Shown in pieces: positions 15,287-23,848 of a stretch of DNA of 56,601 bases (its first letter is position 1; each line of letters starts with the position of its first letter). The stretch is from Candidatus Avimonas merdigallinarum (GTDB lineage: Bacteria; Bacillota; Clostridia; Oscillospirales; Acutalibacteraceae), in contig CAJFGS010000016.1 in the NCBI GenBank assembly GCA_904377855.1, positions 1-56,601 of the forward strand, read 5' to 3'. The position numbers and the translations under genes are program-made. The notes below the pieces were generated by a model. It did no database searches, was not told the origin of the DNA, and worked only from the letters and a program-made list of their open reading frames with translations.

Positions 15287-15315
15287 CCTGCGGTGCGCGA
15301 CTCGCCCACCGCAGG
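15287..15315 (-). terminator. Terminator of tRNA-Pro
   Basis: On the minus strand CCTGCGGTG pairs with CACCGCAGG across an 11-base loop and is followed by TTTTTCTTTT. It begins three bases after the tRNA CCA end. Almost the same trailer follows tRNA-Thr at 53607. Confidence 0.85.
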
Positions 15316-15317
15316 TG

Positions 15318-15393
15318 TGGTCCGAGTGGCGAGACTTGAACTCACGGCCTCTTGACCCCCAGTCAAGCGCGCTACCAACTGCGCCACACCCGG
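15318..15393 (-). tRNA. tRNA-Pro (anticodon GGG)
   Basis: 76 bases including an encoded CCA. The acceptor stem CCGGGTG pairs with CACTCGG (one G-T pair). The anticodon arm is CTTGA-CTGGGGG-TCAAG with anticodon GGG, and the T arm is GTGAG-TTCAAGT-CTCGC. The 3' end faces the integrase remnant, so it may have served as an attachment site. Confidence 0.93.
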
Positions 15394-15708
15394 ATAAATT
15401 TATTAAGCAACACGCTGCTTTGCAATGCTGCGAAAACGATTATAGCACAGCGCCCGGCCAAAAGCAAGAAAAATTTCTTTCCGGCTGCGGATAATTTCAG
15501 AGGACAGATAATAAAAAAGTCTTTTCGGTATATCGACGGAAGAAAATGCAGACAAAACAATCGTTTCTGCCATTACGAACGATATGCTGCCCCTGAAATC
15601 GGCTGCTTTCAGCGCTTTGGATCGGAAATCTTCAGGACAACGGTCGGGTTCAAAGCGGATCGGAAGATTGGCGCAGCCCCGGCTTTAAAACAGAAGCGGC
15701 AGGATTTT
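15394..15708. other. Intergenic stretch without a recognised gene
   Basis: Between tRNA-Pro and the palindrome at 15709 I see no gene. The AT-rich part next to the tRNA (15400-15560) probably holds its promoter, but no hexamer pair with good spacing stood out. Confidence 0.4.
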
Positions 15709-15750
15709 GCAAAAACGCACTTGCAGCTTAAGCTGCAAGTGCGTTTTTGC
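15709..15750. terminator. 42-bp perfect palindrome, probable bidirectional terminator
   Basis: Two 21-base arms meet without a spacer at 15729/15730; the arms start GCAAAAACGCACTTGCAG. The five T near each arm end give a U-run in both directions. It lies 58 bases after the stop of the secreted FG-GAP gene and probably ends that operon. Confidence 0.7.
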
Positions 15751-15808
15751 GATAAGCGCTTCCGCCTTTATTTGTCGAAAAACCGGTTTTTGCGGCCTGC
15801 CGGCCATT

Positions 15809-18800
15809 TCAAGAGATTGCCGCCAGTTCTTCCGGCGCCAAGGCTTCGGTATATAGGCGGATCTCCGCGAAGGAACGCGTCAAAGGCACGTCCTCGATGC
15901 TAACGCTGTTCCCGATAAAGAACCTGGCCGTGCCGTCCTTGACGGACTTCAGGGTGGTGGTACTCTGCGCCAACAATTCAAAATCCGTCGCCGATGCAGC
16001 CGTCTCGCCTGTCGAGCGATAGAGCGAGGCCTGAAGGACATCGCCTTCAACCCGCTTGAGCACGTAGGCGTATTCCCGGAATTCCCCTACCGGATAGGCG
16101 CTCGAAGACGTGATGACGGATGCGCCCCTGGCGCTGCCGTTCGAAGAGGCGAAGGCGTTGATCAACCCGGATTTGTCGACAAACAGTGCAAAGGAACGGT
16201 CGGTATTGTTGAAAATCCGTTTATCCAGCAGGCTGCGTGCCGCCGTCCCGGTCATTTTTTCATCGATCTTCATCCGGAAATATAGGGTCATCTCTCCCGT
16301 AATGCTTAGATCCGCCGAATCCTCCGCGAAGACCGCCCCGCTCCCGGTTAGGGTGATCACGCCGTCCTGGATAGCCACACTTCCGGCGTTGTCCCGGCTG
16401 TCGTCGATCCGCAGGGTATCCGCATCCGAGCCGGCAGCGGCTTTATCCTGCAGCTGCTCGGACAGGGTATCCCCCCGGAAATCCCAATGCGCCACCAAGC
16501 TGGGTTCCGCCGCCTCTTTTTCGATACTCAGGCGGTATTCCCGGTACCGCGATGGATCGGCGGCATCCGTGACCCGCAGCGTCACAACCTGGCCGGCATG
16601 ATCCAGAGGGATCAAAACAGTATCCCCGCTGTTTATGGCTTTCGTGCCGCTTTTATCCGTCAGTGTGATAACGGCGGTTTCCGGATGCCGGACGGCGGGG
16701 GTGAGGGAGATGCTCTCTTTGTCGCTCCCCACGGGGATCCGGTAGGATTCCACCGCCGGATCGAACGCAAAATCCACGTCGCTTTCCAATCTTTCCAGGC
16801 GGCATTCTTCGGTATATGGATACACCTGTGCAATTTCCGCACGGGACAGCGCCGTATCATACAAACGGACGTCGTCGAAAATGCGGGTGGATTTCTGTTC
16901 CCCTAGATTGATGTCATTGCCGACGACCAGATCCACGGCCGAATCATTGATGGAGGTCAGCGCTGACACCGAGGAAAGAACGGCCTCAAAATCGGATGCG
17001 GCCAGAGTATATGCCTGCTGCGATACGAATATGGTGATGAGCCGCTTGCCTTTGGGCCCTTCGCGGATTACCAAAGCGATTTCCTGCCATGTATCCGCCG
17101 CGATTTTCTGATCGCTCTGCAGGAAAACCACCGGGCTTTTCTTCCCTTGGGCGATCTGGGTGGTAAACAAACCGTTCTGAATCATCAGGCCGTAGGCGCG
17201 GTCTTCCCCGCCGGGAGTGCTCGCAAAGGCCCGCTTATCAACAAAGTTTGTGTAACCGGACAGGCTTCCGCTCACCTTCATGCGCAGAAGGATGGTCATT
17301 TCACCCGTGGGGCTGAGATCGACGGAATCCGCTGCCAGTAGGCCGCCTGAACCGGTAACCACCGCCGCTCCGTCTTCTATCCGGACGGCGTTCTGCGGCC
17401 TCAGCGCATCGGAAACCGTGCCTCCGGTACCCTTATCTGCATAGGGCGCATCGCCTTCAAAGTCCCAATGCGCCACCAGCGACGAGGCCAGTTCGTCCTG
17501 CGTCCGGACCGTATCCGGCTCCCCATAATTTTCCACCGTATACTCTTTGGCGTTGTTTTTCAGATAGTAGAAGTGACCGTCTTCGGCGCCAATCAACAGG
17601 TCGGCCGTGCCGTCCTGGTTCCAGTCGCAGGCCGTGGGGTGGACTGTGTGCTTGGCAAGCTGCCTTGTGTGAAGGGAACCCATATTTTCAAACCGGAAGG
17701 CGCCGTCCTCCGTAGCAATATTACGGTACCAAGAGATGTTGACGCTGTCGTTGCGGATCATATCCAGCCGGCCGTCCCCATCGTAATCCACCAGTACAAA
17801 ATCGATCCGGCCGCTGCCCCCCTCGGTCCCGCTGGTAAAGCGAAGTGGGGAACCCGACGCATTGTAGAAGATCCGCTGTCCCTCTTTAAGATGCAGGCCG
17901 TCCGCCTGTTCCTCCCGCTCGTAATAGGCCATATAGCCTTCATAGTCGCAGGTAACCAGGTCCGTCAGGCCATCTTCGTTGAGGTCGATCATAAAGGGGG
18001 TGGAGCGCCATTGGGCCACCAGCTGGTTATCCTCCGGTTCCCACCAGGTCCAGGCCGGCTTGACGGCTTCCCCTGTATAATCCACGCGGACCGGCTGCGC
18101 AGCTTCCACCTTCGTCGTCTCGCCCGCGATCCCCCGGTACCAGACCACCTTTCCCCAGATGTCGTTGACCATCAAATCCAGCACGCCGTCGCCGTCCCAA
18201 TCGGCGGCTGTGAGCTGTGTGTATCCCCACTTTTGCTCCGCCGGCCCTTGGATCGATCCGTTCAGCCCGGCCTGGTGGCGGATCGGCGTCCCGTCTTCCC
18301 CCGTGATGCGCACCGGCGTATCCCAGACCGGGTCGGCCGGGTCCACATCCTTTTCCGCGGACAGGTTCCGGATAAAGGTGATAAAGCCGGCGGAATTGCC
18401 GCAGAGGATATCCTCGTCTCCGTCCCCGTCCCAATCGATGGAGAAGGGGGTGTTGAGGATCCCTACCCCCAGCGTGTTGCTCGGCATACGGAAATACCGG
18501 GCCGGGTAAAAGGTAGGCGACCCGTCCTCGGAAAAAGAGCCCGTGTTCTCCACATAGCTGACGCGGCCGTCCTCTTCCCCAATGATAAGGTCCAGAAAGC
18601 CGTCCCCATTCCAGTCAAAGCTGGTGACGTTCAGCATGCAAAGCTCCATGCGGAGGGTTTCGCCGCTGTCGTTTTTCACCGGGACCCCAGGGGCATACAC
18701 CGGTGCTGTACGGGTCCCCGTGTTCTCAAAATAGACGAGGGAATCGACAAAAGTGCCGCACAGAATATCCAGATCGCCGTCTTGGTCAAAATCATAAAAT

Positions 18801-19648
18801 TGAGGGGAAGGGGAACCATACACGTCAAGCGGCGTATTTTCGTCCCCGTTTATCGTGATTGGGCGGGGATCGCCGAAAAGGGGATAGTCGTTGGTCCCGG
18901 TATTCTTCGACCAGAATACCCAGCCGTGCAGGGGATCATCCCCATCGCCCCAGACGCCGTTTTCGTCATATTTACCGTCCCAGCCGTATTCCTCCCAGTT
19001 GCCGATCGCCCGGATCAAATCGAGAAGTCCGTCGCCGTCCACGTCCGCCAGCGCATACTGGTCGTCCCGCTGCGAGGTAAAGCTGTCGCCGCCTACGTTC
19101 GTCGGATAGTCCAGCCCCTGGCCGTAATATACCTGGCGCCCGGCAGGGTCGCTAAAATCCAGGTATACGCGGTTGCGGTCCATCACCACCGTTTTGTCGT
19201 AGGTATACCGGATCTCCCCTGTTTTTTCATCGGTGCTCTCCGTATAAAGGGGCGTGCCCCGCAGATAGGTCGAGCCGTCAAACATCCGGTAGCCGTTGCT
19301 CATCATGAGAAAGCCGTCGCTGTCCTCGTCGCCTGAGGAGGCGGAGCCGTAAAAAATAAACGTGCCGTCATAAGGGACCGAATAGTCCGATACCACCAGA
19401 TCCATATAGCCGTCCCTGTTCATATCGATCACCATCGGGATGGCGTTGAGCCCTACCTTCAAATCCGACGGGATGTCGGGGTTGTTGTAAGGTACCAGGT
19501 TCATGTCCCCGGTGTTGGTCTCGGAAAGGACGGTGCCGTATGTGTTGTCCGGCGCCTGCGCGCCAATGGGCAGGGCTGGCAGAGAAACGAGCAGCATGCA
19601 CAGCGCCAGGCCGCTCGCTGTGCCGCGGCGGATGCGATGACGAATCAT
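15809..19648 (-). CDS. Large secreted FG-GAP/VCBS and LamG-domain protein
   Basis: 1279 residues. A signal peptide (RRGTASGLALCMLLVSLPAL, cleavage near AQA) directs export. Residues ~40-720 form a probable beta-propeller with nine calcium-binding FG-GAP motifs of the DxDxDG type, for example DMNRDGYMD, DVDGDGLLD, DFDQDGDLD, DWNGDGFLD, DWDGDGVLD and DYDGDGRLD. Two concanavalin-A/LamG-like domains follow (SSLVAHWDFEGDAPYADKG and SLVAHWDFRGDTLSEQ), separated by a cadherin-like beta-sandwich (FAFDPAVESYRIPVGSD). No sortase signal or C-terminal membrane helix is visible, so it may be released or held non-covalently. Such proteins bind polysaccharides or act in glycan degradation. The ATG overlaps the stop of the sialidase-fold gene (ATGA), so the two are translationally coupled. 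Confidence 0.9.
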   Translation of the reverse strand: MIRHRIRRGTASGLALCMLLVSLPALPIGAQAPDNTYGTVLSETNTGDMNLVPYNNPDIPSDLKVGLNAIPMVIDMNRDGYMDLVVSDYSVPYDGTFIFYGSASSGDEDSDGFLMMSNGYRMFDGSTYLRGTPLYTESTDEKTGEIRYTYDKTVVMDRNRVYLDFSDPAGRQVYYGQGLDYPTNVGGDSFTSQRDDQYALADVDGDGLLDLIRAIGNWEEYGWDGKYDENGVWGDGDDPLHGWVFWSKNTGTNDYPLFGDPRPITINGDENTPLDVYGSPSPQFYDFDQDGDLDILCGTFVDSLVYFENTGTRTAPVYAPGVPVKNDSGETLRMELCMLNVTSFDWNGDGFLDLIIGEEDGRVSYVENTGSFSEDGSPTFYPARYFRMPSNTLGVGILNTPFSIDWDGDGDEDILCGNSAGFITFIRNLSAEKDVDPADPVWDTPVRITGEDGTPIRHQAGLNGSIQGPAEQKWGYTQLTAADWDGDGVLDLMVNDIWGKVVWYRGIAGETTKVEAAQPVRVDYTGEAVKPAWTWWEPEDNQLVAQWRSTPFMIDLNEDGLTDLVTCDYEGYMAYYEREEQADGLHLKEGQRIFYNASGSPLRFTSGTEGGSGRIDFVLVDYDGDGRLDMIRNDSVNISWYRNIATEDGAFRFENMGSLHTRQLAKHTVHPTACDWNQDGTADLLIGAEDGHFYYLKNNAKEYTVENYGEPDTVRTQDELASSLVAHWDFEGDAPYADKGTGGTVSDALRPQNAVRIEDGAAVVTGSGGLLAADSVDLSPTGEMTILLRMKVSGSLSGYTNFVDKRAFASTPGGEDRAYGLMIQNGLFTTQIAQGKKSPVVFLQSDQKIAADTWQEIALVIREGPKGKRLITIFVSQQAYTLAASDFEAVLSSVSALTSINDSAVDLVVGNDINLGEQKSTRIFDDVRLYDTALSRAEIAQVYPYTEECRLERLESDVDFAFDPAVESYRIPVGSDKESISLTPAVRHPETAVITLTDKSGTKAINSGDTVLIPLDHAGQVVTLRVTDAADPSRYREYRLSIEKEAAEPSLVAHWDFRGDTLSEQLQDKAAAGSDADTLRIDDSRDNAGSVAIQDGVITLTGSGAVFAEDSADLSITGEMTLYFRMKIDEKMTGTAARSLLDKRIFNNTDRSFALFVDKSGLINAFASSNGSARGASVITSSSAYPVGEFREYAYVLKRVEGDVLQASLYRSTGETAASATDFELLAQSTTTLKSVKDGTARFFIGNSVSIEDVPLTRSFAEIRLYTEALAPEELAAIS

Positions 19649-21063
19649 ACGTTTTCCTCCCGTTTGCGGTATTGCCGGATGTTTTCCACCCGATGAAGCG
19701 TGATCAGATTGCTGTTGTGGAAGCTGTCGGCCCCGTTCCAGGCAGTCCGGGACAGGATCAGCAGCGCGTCCCCGTCCAGAATGGCCGCCGGATATTGGAA
19801 AGCCACTTCGCGGGGATCTTTATCGCCAAAGGGACAGACATCGGTCAAATGCTCCCAGCGGACCAGATCCCGGGACCATGCCACCGCCAATATGTTCCGG
19901 TGGAACAGGCTCTGCACGTCCCGGATATGGTTGTAAATGAGGTAATAGCCTCCCGCTTGTTCATCCTCCACCAATTCGAACTTGGACAGATTCCCGGGAA
20001 ACTGCGACAGGCCGGCGTATTCCAGACGATTTTCCGGGCGGGCGGGGTCGGCCCGCAGCAAAAGGGCCTGCCCGTACGGCGGGGAACAATGGGTGGTGTC
20101 GGTGCGCAGCAGATCGACCAATGTCCCGTCCGGCATCACTGCGGCGTTGCCCTCCAGACAGTTCAGGCGGTCCGTTCCAAGGGGGCAGCGCCAGTGTTCC
20201 TGCGACCACACCGGTTTGGTCATCGTCCAGTTTTCCGGGCGCAGCAGGTCCGCGTCCTGGTCGGCCGAGAGCAGCATGGGCAGATACCCGCCCCGTTCGG
20301 TGCAGCCAAATTCCACGCCGGTCCACAGCCGGTGCTGATATGGCTGGATGCGCACCGGAGCCTTGTGAAACCCGGGAAAGGAGCGGTGGCTGCTTCCCCG
20401 CGCAATGACGGCGGGCGTGCCGAAAGTGCGGCCTTCGTCTTCGGATTTTCCAATCAGCAAATCCCCATATTCGGTGCTGACTGCCAGCATGTAGAGGCAG
20501 CCCCGGTGGATGAAAAGCCGTCCCCAGAAACAGGGGAAAAGCTCGGAAAGATACCGCCATGTCCGGCCGCCGTCCTCCGAACGGAACAGGATTGTCAGGT
20601 TCTGCGGGGCGCCCCTCGCATAGACGTCCATCGAGGCAATGAGCGCCCCGGACGGTGCTTTCACCAGGGAAGGGCTGCACAGAAAGCGGCCCGAAAACTG
20701 ATAGCAAGGGTCCTGCGGGTGTAGGTAGTTCACTACTGTCCCCGGGACCTCCCCCGTGCGGAAAAGGCGCCTGGCCGTTCCGCCCTGGCACGAAGATTCC
20801 AGCACCAGCTCATAATCACAGTCCGGGCGCAGCCCCCGGAGCGTTTCCGTTTGTTCATGGATTTCTGCCGTGCGCGTCCACCCGTCTTCCAGCCGGCGAA
20901 GCGTAGCACGCACCGTTTCCGGCGCCGGCTCCTCCCCGCTCCACAGCCATTCGAACGCCAACTCATCCCGCCCCGGCGCCATACGCACAATATGCATAAG
21001 CGGCAGATCCTGTCGGTCAAAGCGGTATGGGCGGTACGACCATCCCGGATGCCCTCTCATCAT
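19645..21063 (-). CDS. Sialidase-fold (BNR repeat) beta-propeller protein
   Basis: 472 residues without a signal peptide or membrane helix, so presumably cytosolic unless exported otherwise. Residues ~20-105 look like a small beta-sandwich (DELAFEWLWSG, GLRPDCDYELVLESS). The rest resembles a six-bladed sialidase superfamily propeller with Asp-box motifs SEDGGRTW (~residue 188) and SEDEGRTF (~232), and further blades at CLEGNAAVMPDGTLVDLLRT and YPAAILDGDALLILSRTAWNG. Members act as glycosidases or lyases; the actual substrate cannot be told, and a complete sialidase Arg triad is not obvious. It overlaps both neighbours by four bases (ATGA), the middle gene of a tightly coupled operon. Confidence 0.8.
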   Translation of the reverse strand: MMRGHPGWSYRPYRFDRQDLPLMHIVRMAPGRDELAFEWLWSGEEPAPETVRATLRRLEDGWTRTAEIHEQTETLRGLRPDCDYELVLESSCQGGTARRLFRTGEVPGTVVNYLHPQDPCYQFSGRFLCSPSLVKAPSGALIASMDVYARGAPQNLTILFRSEDGGRTWRYLSELFPCFWGRLFIHRGCLYMLAVSTEYGDLLIGKSEDEGRTFGTPAVIARGSSHRSFPGFHKAPVRIQPYQHRLWTGVEFGCTERGGYLPMLLSADQDADLLRPENWTMTKPVWSQEHWRCPLGTDRLNCLEGNAAVMPDGTLVDLLRTDTTHCSPPYGQALLLRADPARPENRLEYAGLSQFPGNLSKFELVEDEQAGGYYLIYNHIRDVQSLFHRNILAVAWSRDLVRWEHLTDVCPFGDKDPREVAFQYPAAILDGDALLILSRTAWNGADSFHNSNLITLHRVENIRQYRKREENV

Positions 21064-21896
21064 CTGGGTTTCCGGACGGCGTTTCTTCTGCGGGCCAAAA
21101 CCAGGGCAAGCGCGCTGACGCCGGCCGCGGATACGACGGCGGCCGGGAATACCACGCCGGTCGAGGGCTGCTCCGAAGGCGGCTCCGTCGATGCCGTATG
21201 ATTTGTCGAGGCGGCGCTGGCCGCCGAAGCGGTGCTGCCTGTGGAAGTAGTGCTGTCCGTGGAAGTAGTGCTGCCTTCCGTAGCATCCGACCCGGTCGTT
21301 TCCGGCGGTTCCGTGGATGCGAGAGAGGCGGCCCTGACCTGCATATTCGAAAAGACAGCCTTGGTGGTATGGGTGGCCACCGCCAGCCAGCCGCCGCGGT
21401 ACTCGGCGGAGACATCCAGAGTGCCGACCGCCTGCCCATCAATGCTGACGGTAACAACCCCCTGATCATCCATGCTGACGGCGAGGTGAAAGTCCGTTTT
21501 ATCCGATTCGGCCGGAAACGCCTTCCAGCTCATCACGCGGGTACCGGTATCGCCCTGCATGCGGTAAATCGCCACTTGGCTGCTTCCTGCGGATTCTCCC
21601 AGCTGCAGCCGCACCTCCCACGACGAGGCGACATAATCGGCAAATGTGATGCCGAACAGCATATAATACTGTTGGTTCTCTCCCGCCACATACCGCACAT
21701 CGGCTTCGAATGTAAACGCTTCGTCCTCCACGAAAACGGGCAAGTCGCACCGCACATAGCCGTTTTCATTGGAGGTATAGTCCCGTATAGCCTGGATGCC
21801 GTCTCCCGCCGCAGCCTTTGCAGGCACCGGCAGCAAAACAGCCAGAAACGATATAGCCAGGCCGAGCGCCAGCCGCGGAACCTTCCGCCAGTTCAT
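21060..21896 (-). CDS. Secreted LamG-like protein with C-terminal membrane anchor
   Basis: 278 residues from the ATG at 21896, with AAAGGGG eight bases upstream. Signal peptide at ~1-29 (LALGLAISFLAVLLPVPAKA). Residues ~30-190 form a concanavalin-A/LamG-like jelly roll (FTFEADVRYVAG, YYMLFGITFADY, WEVRLQLG, FHLAVSMDDQGVVTVSIDGQ). A Ser/Thr-rich linker with STTSTDSTTSTGS-type repeats (~195-240) leads to a hydrophobic segment and Arg-rich end (ARRRNAVRK). The residues QPSTG before the helix are a weak sortase-like signal. It probably displays a carbohydrate-binding domain at the surface. First gene of the three-gene operon, directly behind a strong promoter. Confidence 0.85.
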   Translation of the reverse strand: MNWRKVPRLALGLAISFLAVLLPVPAKAAAGDGIQAIRDYTSNENGYVRCDLPVFVEDEAFTFEADVRYVAGENQQYYMLFGITFADYVASSWEVRLQLGESAGSSQVAIYRMQGDTGTRVMSWKAFPAESDKTDFHLAVSMDDQGVVTVSIDGQAVGTLDVSAEYRGGWLAVATHTTKAVFSNMQVRAASLASTEPPETTGSDATEGSTTSTDSTTSTGSTASAASAASTNHTASTEPPSEQPSTGVVFPAAVVSAAGVSALALVLARRRNAVRKPR

Positions 21897-21915
21897 GAAT
21901 ACCACCCCTTTAGTT

Positions 21916-21946
21916 CATTATTAATAAACAATGTATATTAATAATG
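21916..21946. promoter_or_regulatory. Inverted repeat in the operon leader, candidate operator
   Basis: Two 11-base arms, CATTATTAATA and TATTAATAATG, are separated by nine bases. The repeat lies between the -10 box and the ribosome binding site of the secreted-protein operon, a position that suits a repressor. Confidence 0.5.
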
Positions 21947-21957
21947 TCTTTAAACAT

Positions 21958-21986
21958 AATATATATGAACATACTATATTTGTCAA
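21958..21986 (-). promoter_or_regulatory. Strong promoter of the secreted propeller operon
   Basis: On the minus strand a perfect TTGACA (plus 21981-21986) is 17 bases from TATATT (21958-21963) in very AT-rich DNA. The leader is about 50 bases. Confidence 0.8.
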
Positions 21987-22110
21987 TACTTTTTGCTCGA
22001 AAATGGCAAACATGTCCGCAGATATGGAGAAATTTCTGCGGCAAGACCGGGAACAGCCCGGTTTTGTTGTGTCCGGTTCAGATAAGGGAAAGGCCTGGGA
22101 TGGACGCAAA

Positions 22111-22145
22111 AAGGGATCTCCCGCCCATTTGGCGGGAGATCCCTT
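22111..22145 (-). terminator. Terminator of the five-gene envelope operon
   Basis: A perfect 15-bp stem (AAGGGATCTCCCGCC, five-base loop) followed on the minus strand by TTTTT. It lies 76 bases after the last gene. Confidence 0.85.
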
Positions 22146-22221
22146 GGCTCCTTTAATTTACACCACGCTATCCTCCATCATCTCTTCATGCCGATTCTGT
22201 CATAACCCATACAAAAATGCA

Positions 22222-22770
22222 TTACCTCCCCGGATAGAAGAGCCAGCCGTTGTGCATCTGCTGCACCTTGCCGTCTGTGGAAAAGGAACGGCTGAGTTCC
22301 AGAAATTCGTCATAGGACTGCGCGTCCGATAACCGGTGAGAAAAGGTGTAAGGCTCGCAATCCGCATCGTAAAAAGTGACCAGCAGAATGCTCTTATCTC
22401 GGACAGCGATTTTATCGCAACGCAGTTCGTCGGCCAGCCTGGTTATGGCAGCCTTTTGCTCCTCGTCGAAATACGTCCCTTCGGGATCCAACGGAAACAA
22501 TTCTTTCGTTTCGCCGTCCGCTTGATTCATGCCGGAAAAATCCACAGCGGTTATTTCCTGCAGCAAGTCGGTAAACGGCTCTTCTTCTGAGATAAATGCA
22601 TCCACCATCTGCTCTTCGGTATAGGGCTCAGGGCCGTCGCCTATGAGAAGCCTAAACGCATACATGGCCATGATGAAATCAACAACGATGAAAATGATCG
22701 CGAAAATGACCGCCGCTGAAACAACGGATATCAAAAGGATTAGAACGCTTTTTTTCTTATTGGCTTTCAT
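22222..22770 (-). CDS. Membrane-anchored hypothetical protein
   Basis: 182 residues. The start at 22770 is supported by GGTGAG nine bases upstream. Basic MKANKKK is followed by one long hydrophobic segment (~7-40, VLILLISVVSAAVIFAIIFI), and the rest is an acidic outside domain (TEEQMVDAFISEEEPFTDLL, DEEQKAAITRLADEL, PYTFSHRLSDAQSYDEFLEL). I recognise no family. Last gene of the operon at 22222-25008, whose members are mostly single-helix envelope proteins of similar size. Confidence 0.7.
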   Translation of the reverse strand: MKANKKKSVLILLISVVSAAVIFAIIFIVVDFIMAMYAFRLLIGDGPEPYTEEQMVDAFISEEEPFTDLLQEITAVDFSGMNQADGETKELFPLDPEGTYFDEEQKAAITRLADELRCDKIAVRDKSILLVTFYDADCEPYTFSHRLSDAQSYDEFLELSRSFSTDGKVQQMHNGWLFYPGR

Positions 22771-22861
22771 TGAATGCTCACCTGTTTCTCCCAATCGGTT
22801 TATGTGACCTCTCTGGCGGGTTCAGAGCTTGCCGGGGTCTTTCCCCTGAAAGAGGAATACA

Positions 22862-23416
22862 TTATGATTCAAACAAGCGGCCGACACATTCCTGAATCCC
22901 CTTCATGGAAGGGATGTTTGTCATGGCGAGGACCCGGTCGGTCCCCGCCTCATGGTAAAGGATTTCATGAGCCGGATAACCGTCTTCCCCGGGATAATCC
23001 AGGACAAAGTACAGGTCGTGATACCGGTTGTCGAACCCCTCGAAGGGCAGGTTTTGCTCCCCGGCATAATACGCTTTCACCACCAGCCCTTCGTTGCAGT
23101 ATTTTTCCAGTTCCAGATGTTCCGGGCGCATAGAGGGCCACGTTTGGCTGCCGGTGATACCATGAAACAGCTTGGAATGCGAGCAGGCGCGGAGTTCTTT
23201 ATACAGTTCCCGGTAGGCCTCCTCTTCCGGTGTGAAGGCCGTTTCTTCTCCATAATAGTAAACCGTAATCTCGTCCGGCGGATTTCGTATCGGCATGGTT
23301 TGGGGGAGTTCCACGCAGAATAGGAGGATAGCCAGCACAGCAAATACCAGAATCGTCAGCAGGGGGATCCGGTGAAGCCGCCAAAAGATGGCCAGCTTTT
23401 CCCTGTCCAATTTCAT
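22862..23416 (-). CDS. Membrane-anchored hypothetical protein
   Basis: 184 residues starting at 23416 behind GAAGGAGAG. One hydrophobic helix at ~14-36 (LLTILVFAVLAILLFCVELP) follows a basic N-terminus, giving an extracytoplasmic domain of ~145 residues (ITVYYYGEETAFTPEEEAYR, HDLYFVLDYPGED, AHEILYHEAG). No recognised family. It has the same plan as the protein encoded by the next gene downstream, with little clear sequence similarity. Confidence 0.7.
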   Translation of the reverse strand: MKLDREKLAIFWRLHRIPLLTILVFAVLAILLFCVELPQTMPIRNPPDEITVYYYGEETAFTPEEEAYRELYKELRACSHSKLFHGITGSQTWPSMRPEHLELEKYCNEGLVVKAYYAGEQNLPFEGFDNRYHDLYFVLDYPGEDGYPAHEILYHEAGTDRVLAMTNIPSMKGIQECVGRLFES

Positions 23417-23512
23417 GGTATACACTCTCCTTCTCGGCCGCGAAGCCCAATCGCCTTGCAAAGCGCTTCAGGCCGGCCGTTGTCTCCGTTCATCTTTTCC
23501 TTTTCGACTCGA

Positions 23513-23833
23513 TCAAAAGCAGAAATGATGGAGGATAGCGGCGAGAACAGCCCCCAGAAGAAAGGCGAGGATAAGGATAAACAGGAAACGCCGTTTTTCC
23601 CTGCCGCCTCTTGCGTATTGGACGTTGATGATCCACAGAGATATAAGGAAAAGGAGCAAACCGGCAAGGATGAACCAGCCTATGGGAGACACAAAACGCC
23701 CGTCCGGGTTATTGCCGGCGGAATGGGTCGTATTCAGGGCAATCGCCAGGGCGCCCGGCAATATCAAGAAGATGGCAAAACCAGAGACGAAATTGAGCAA
23801 GACGAAAAGGGGTTTTTTGAGTTTGTCACGCAT
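23513..23833 (-). CDS. Small two- or three-helix membrane protein
   Basis: 106 residues behind GAGGAGG. Hydrophobic segments at ~9-32 (FVLLNFVSGFAIFLILPGAL), ~50-68 (IGWFILAGLLLFLISLWII) and ~82-102 (FLFILILAFLLGAVLAAIL), joined by short polar loops. Function is unknown; probably part of the same membrane-associated set as its neighbours. Confidence 0.7.
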   Translation of the reverse strand: MRDKLKKPLFVLLNFVSGFAIFLILPGALAIALNTTHSAGNNPDGRFVSPIGWFILAGLLLFLISLWIINVQYARGGREKRRFLFILILAFLLGAVLAAILHHFCF

Positions 23834-23848
23834 TGTGTGCTTCCTCCT

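Noticed and set aside
21100-21320. QPSTG as a certain sortase signal in the LamG-like protein
   Set aside because: The motif deviates from known SPxTG/LPxTG signals and no sortase gene is in the window; kept only as a weak possibility.
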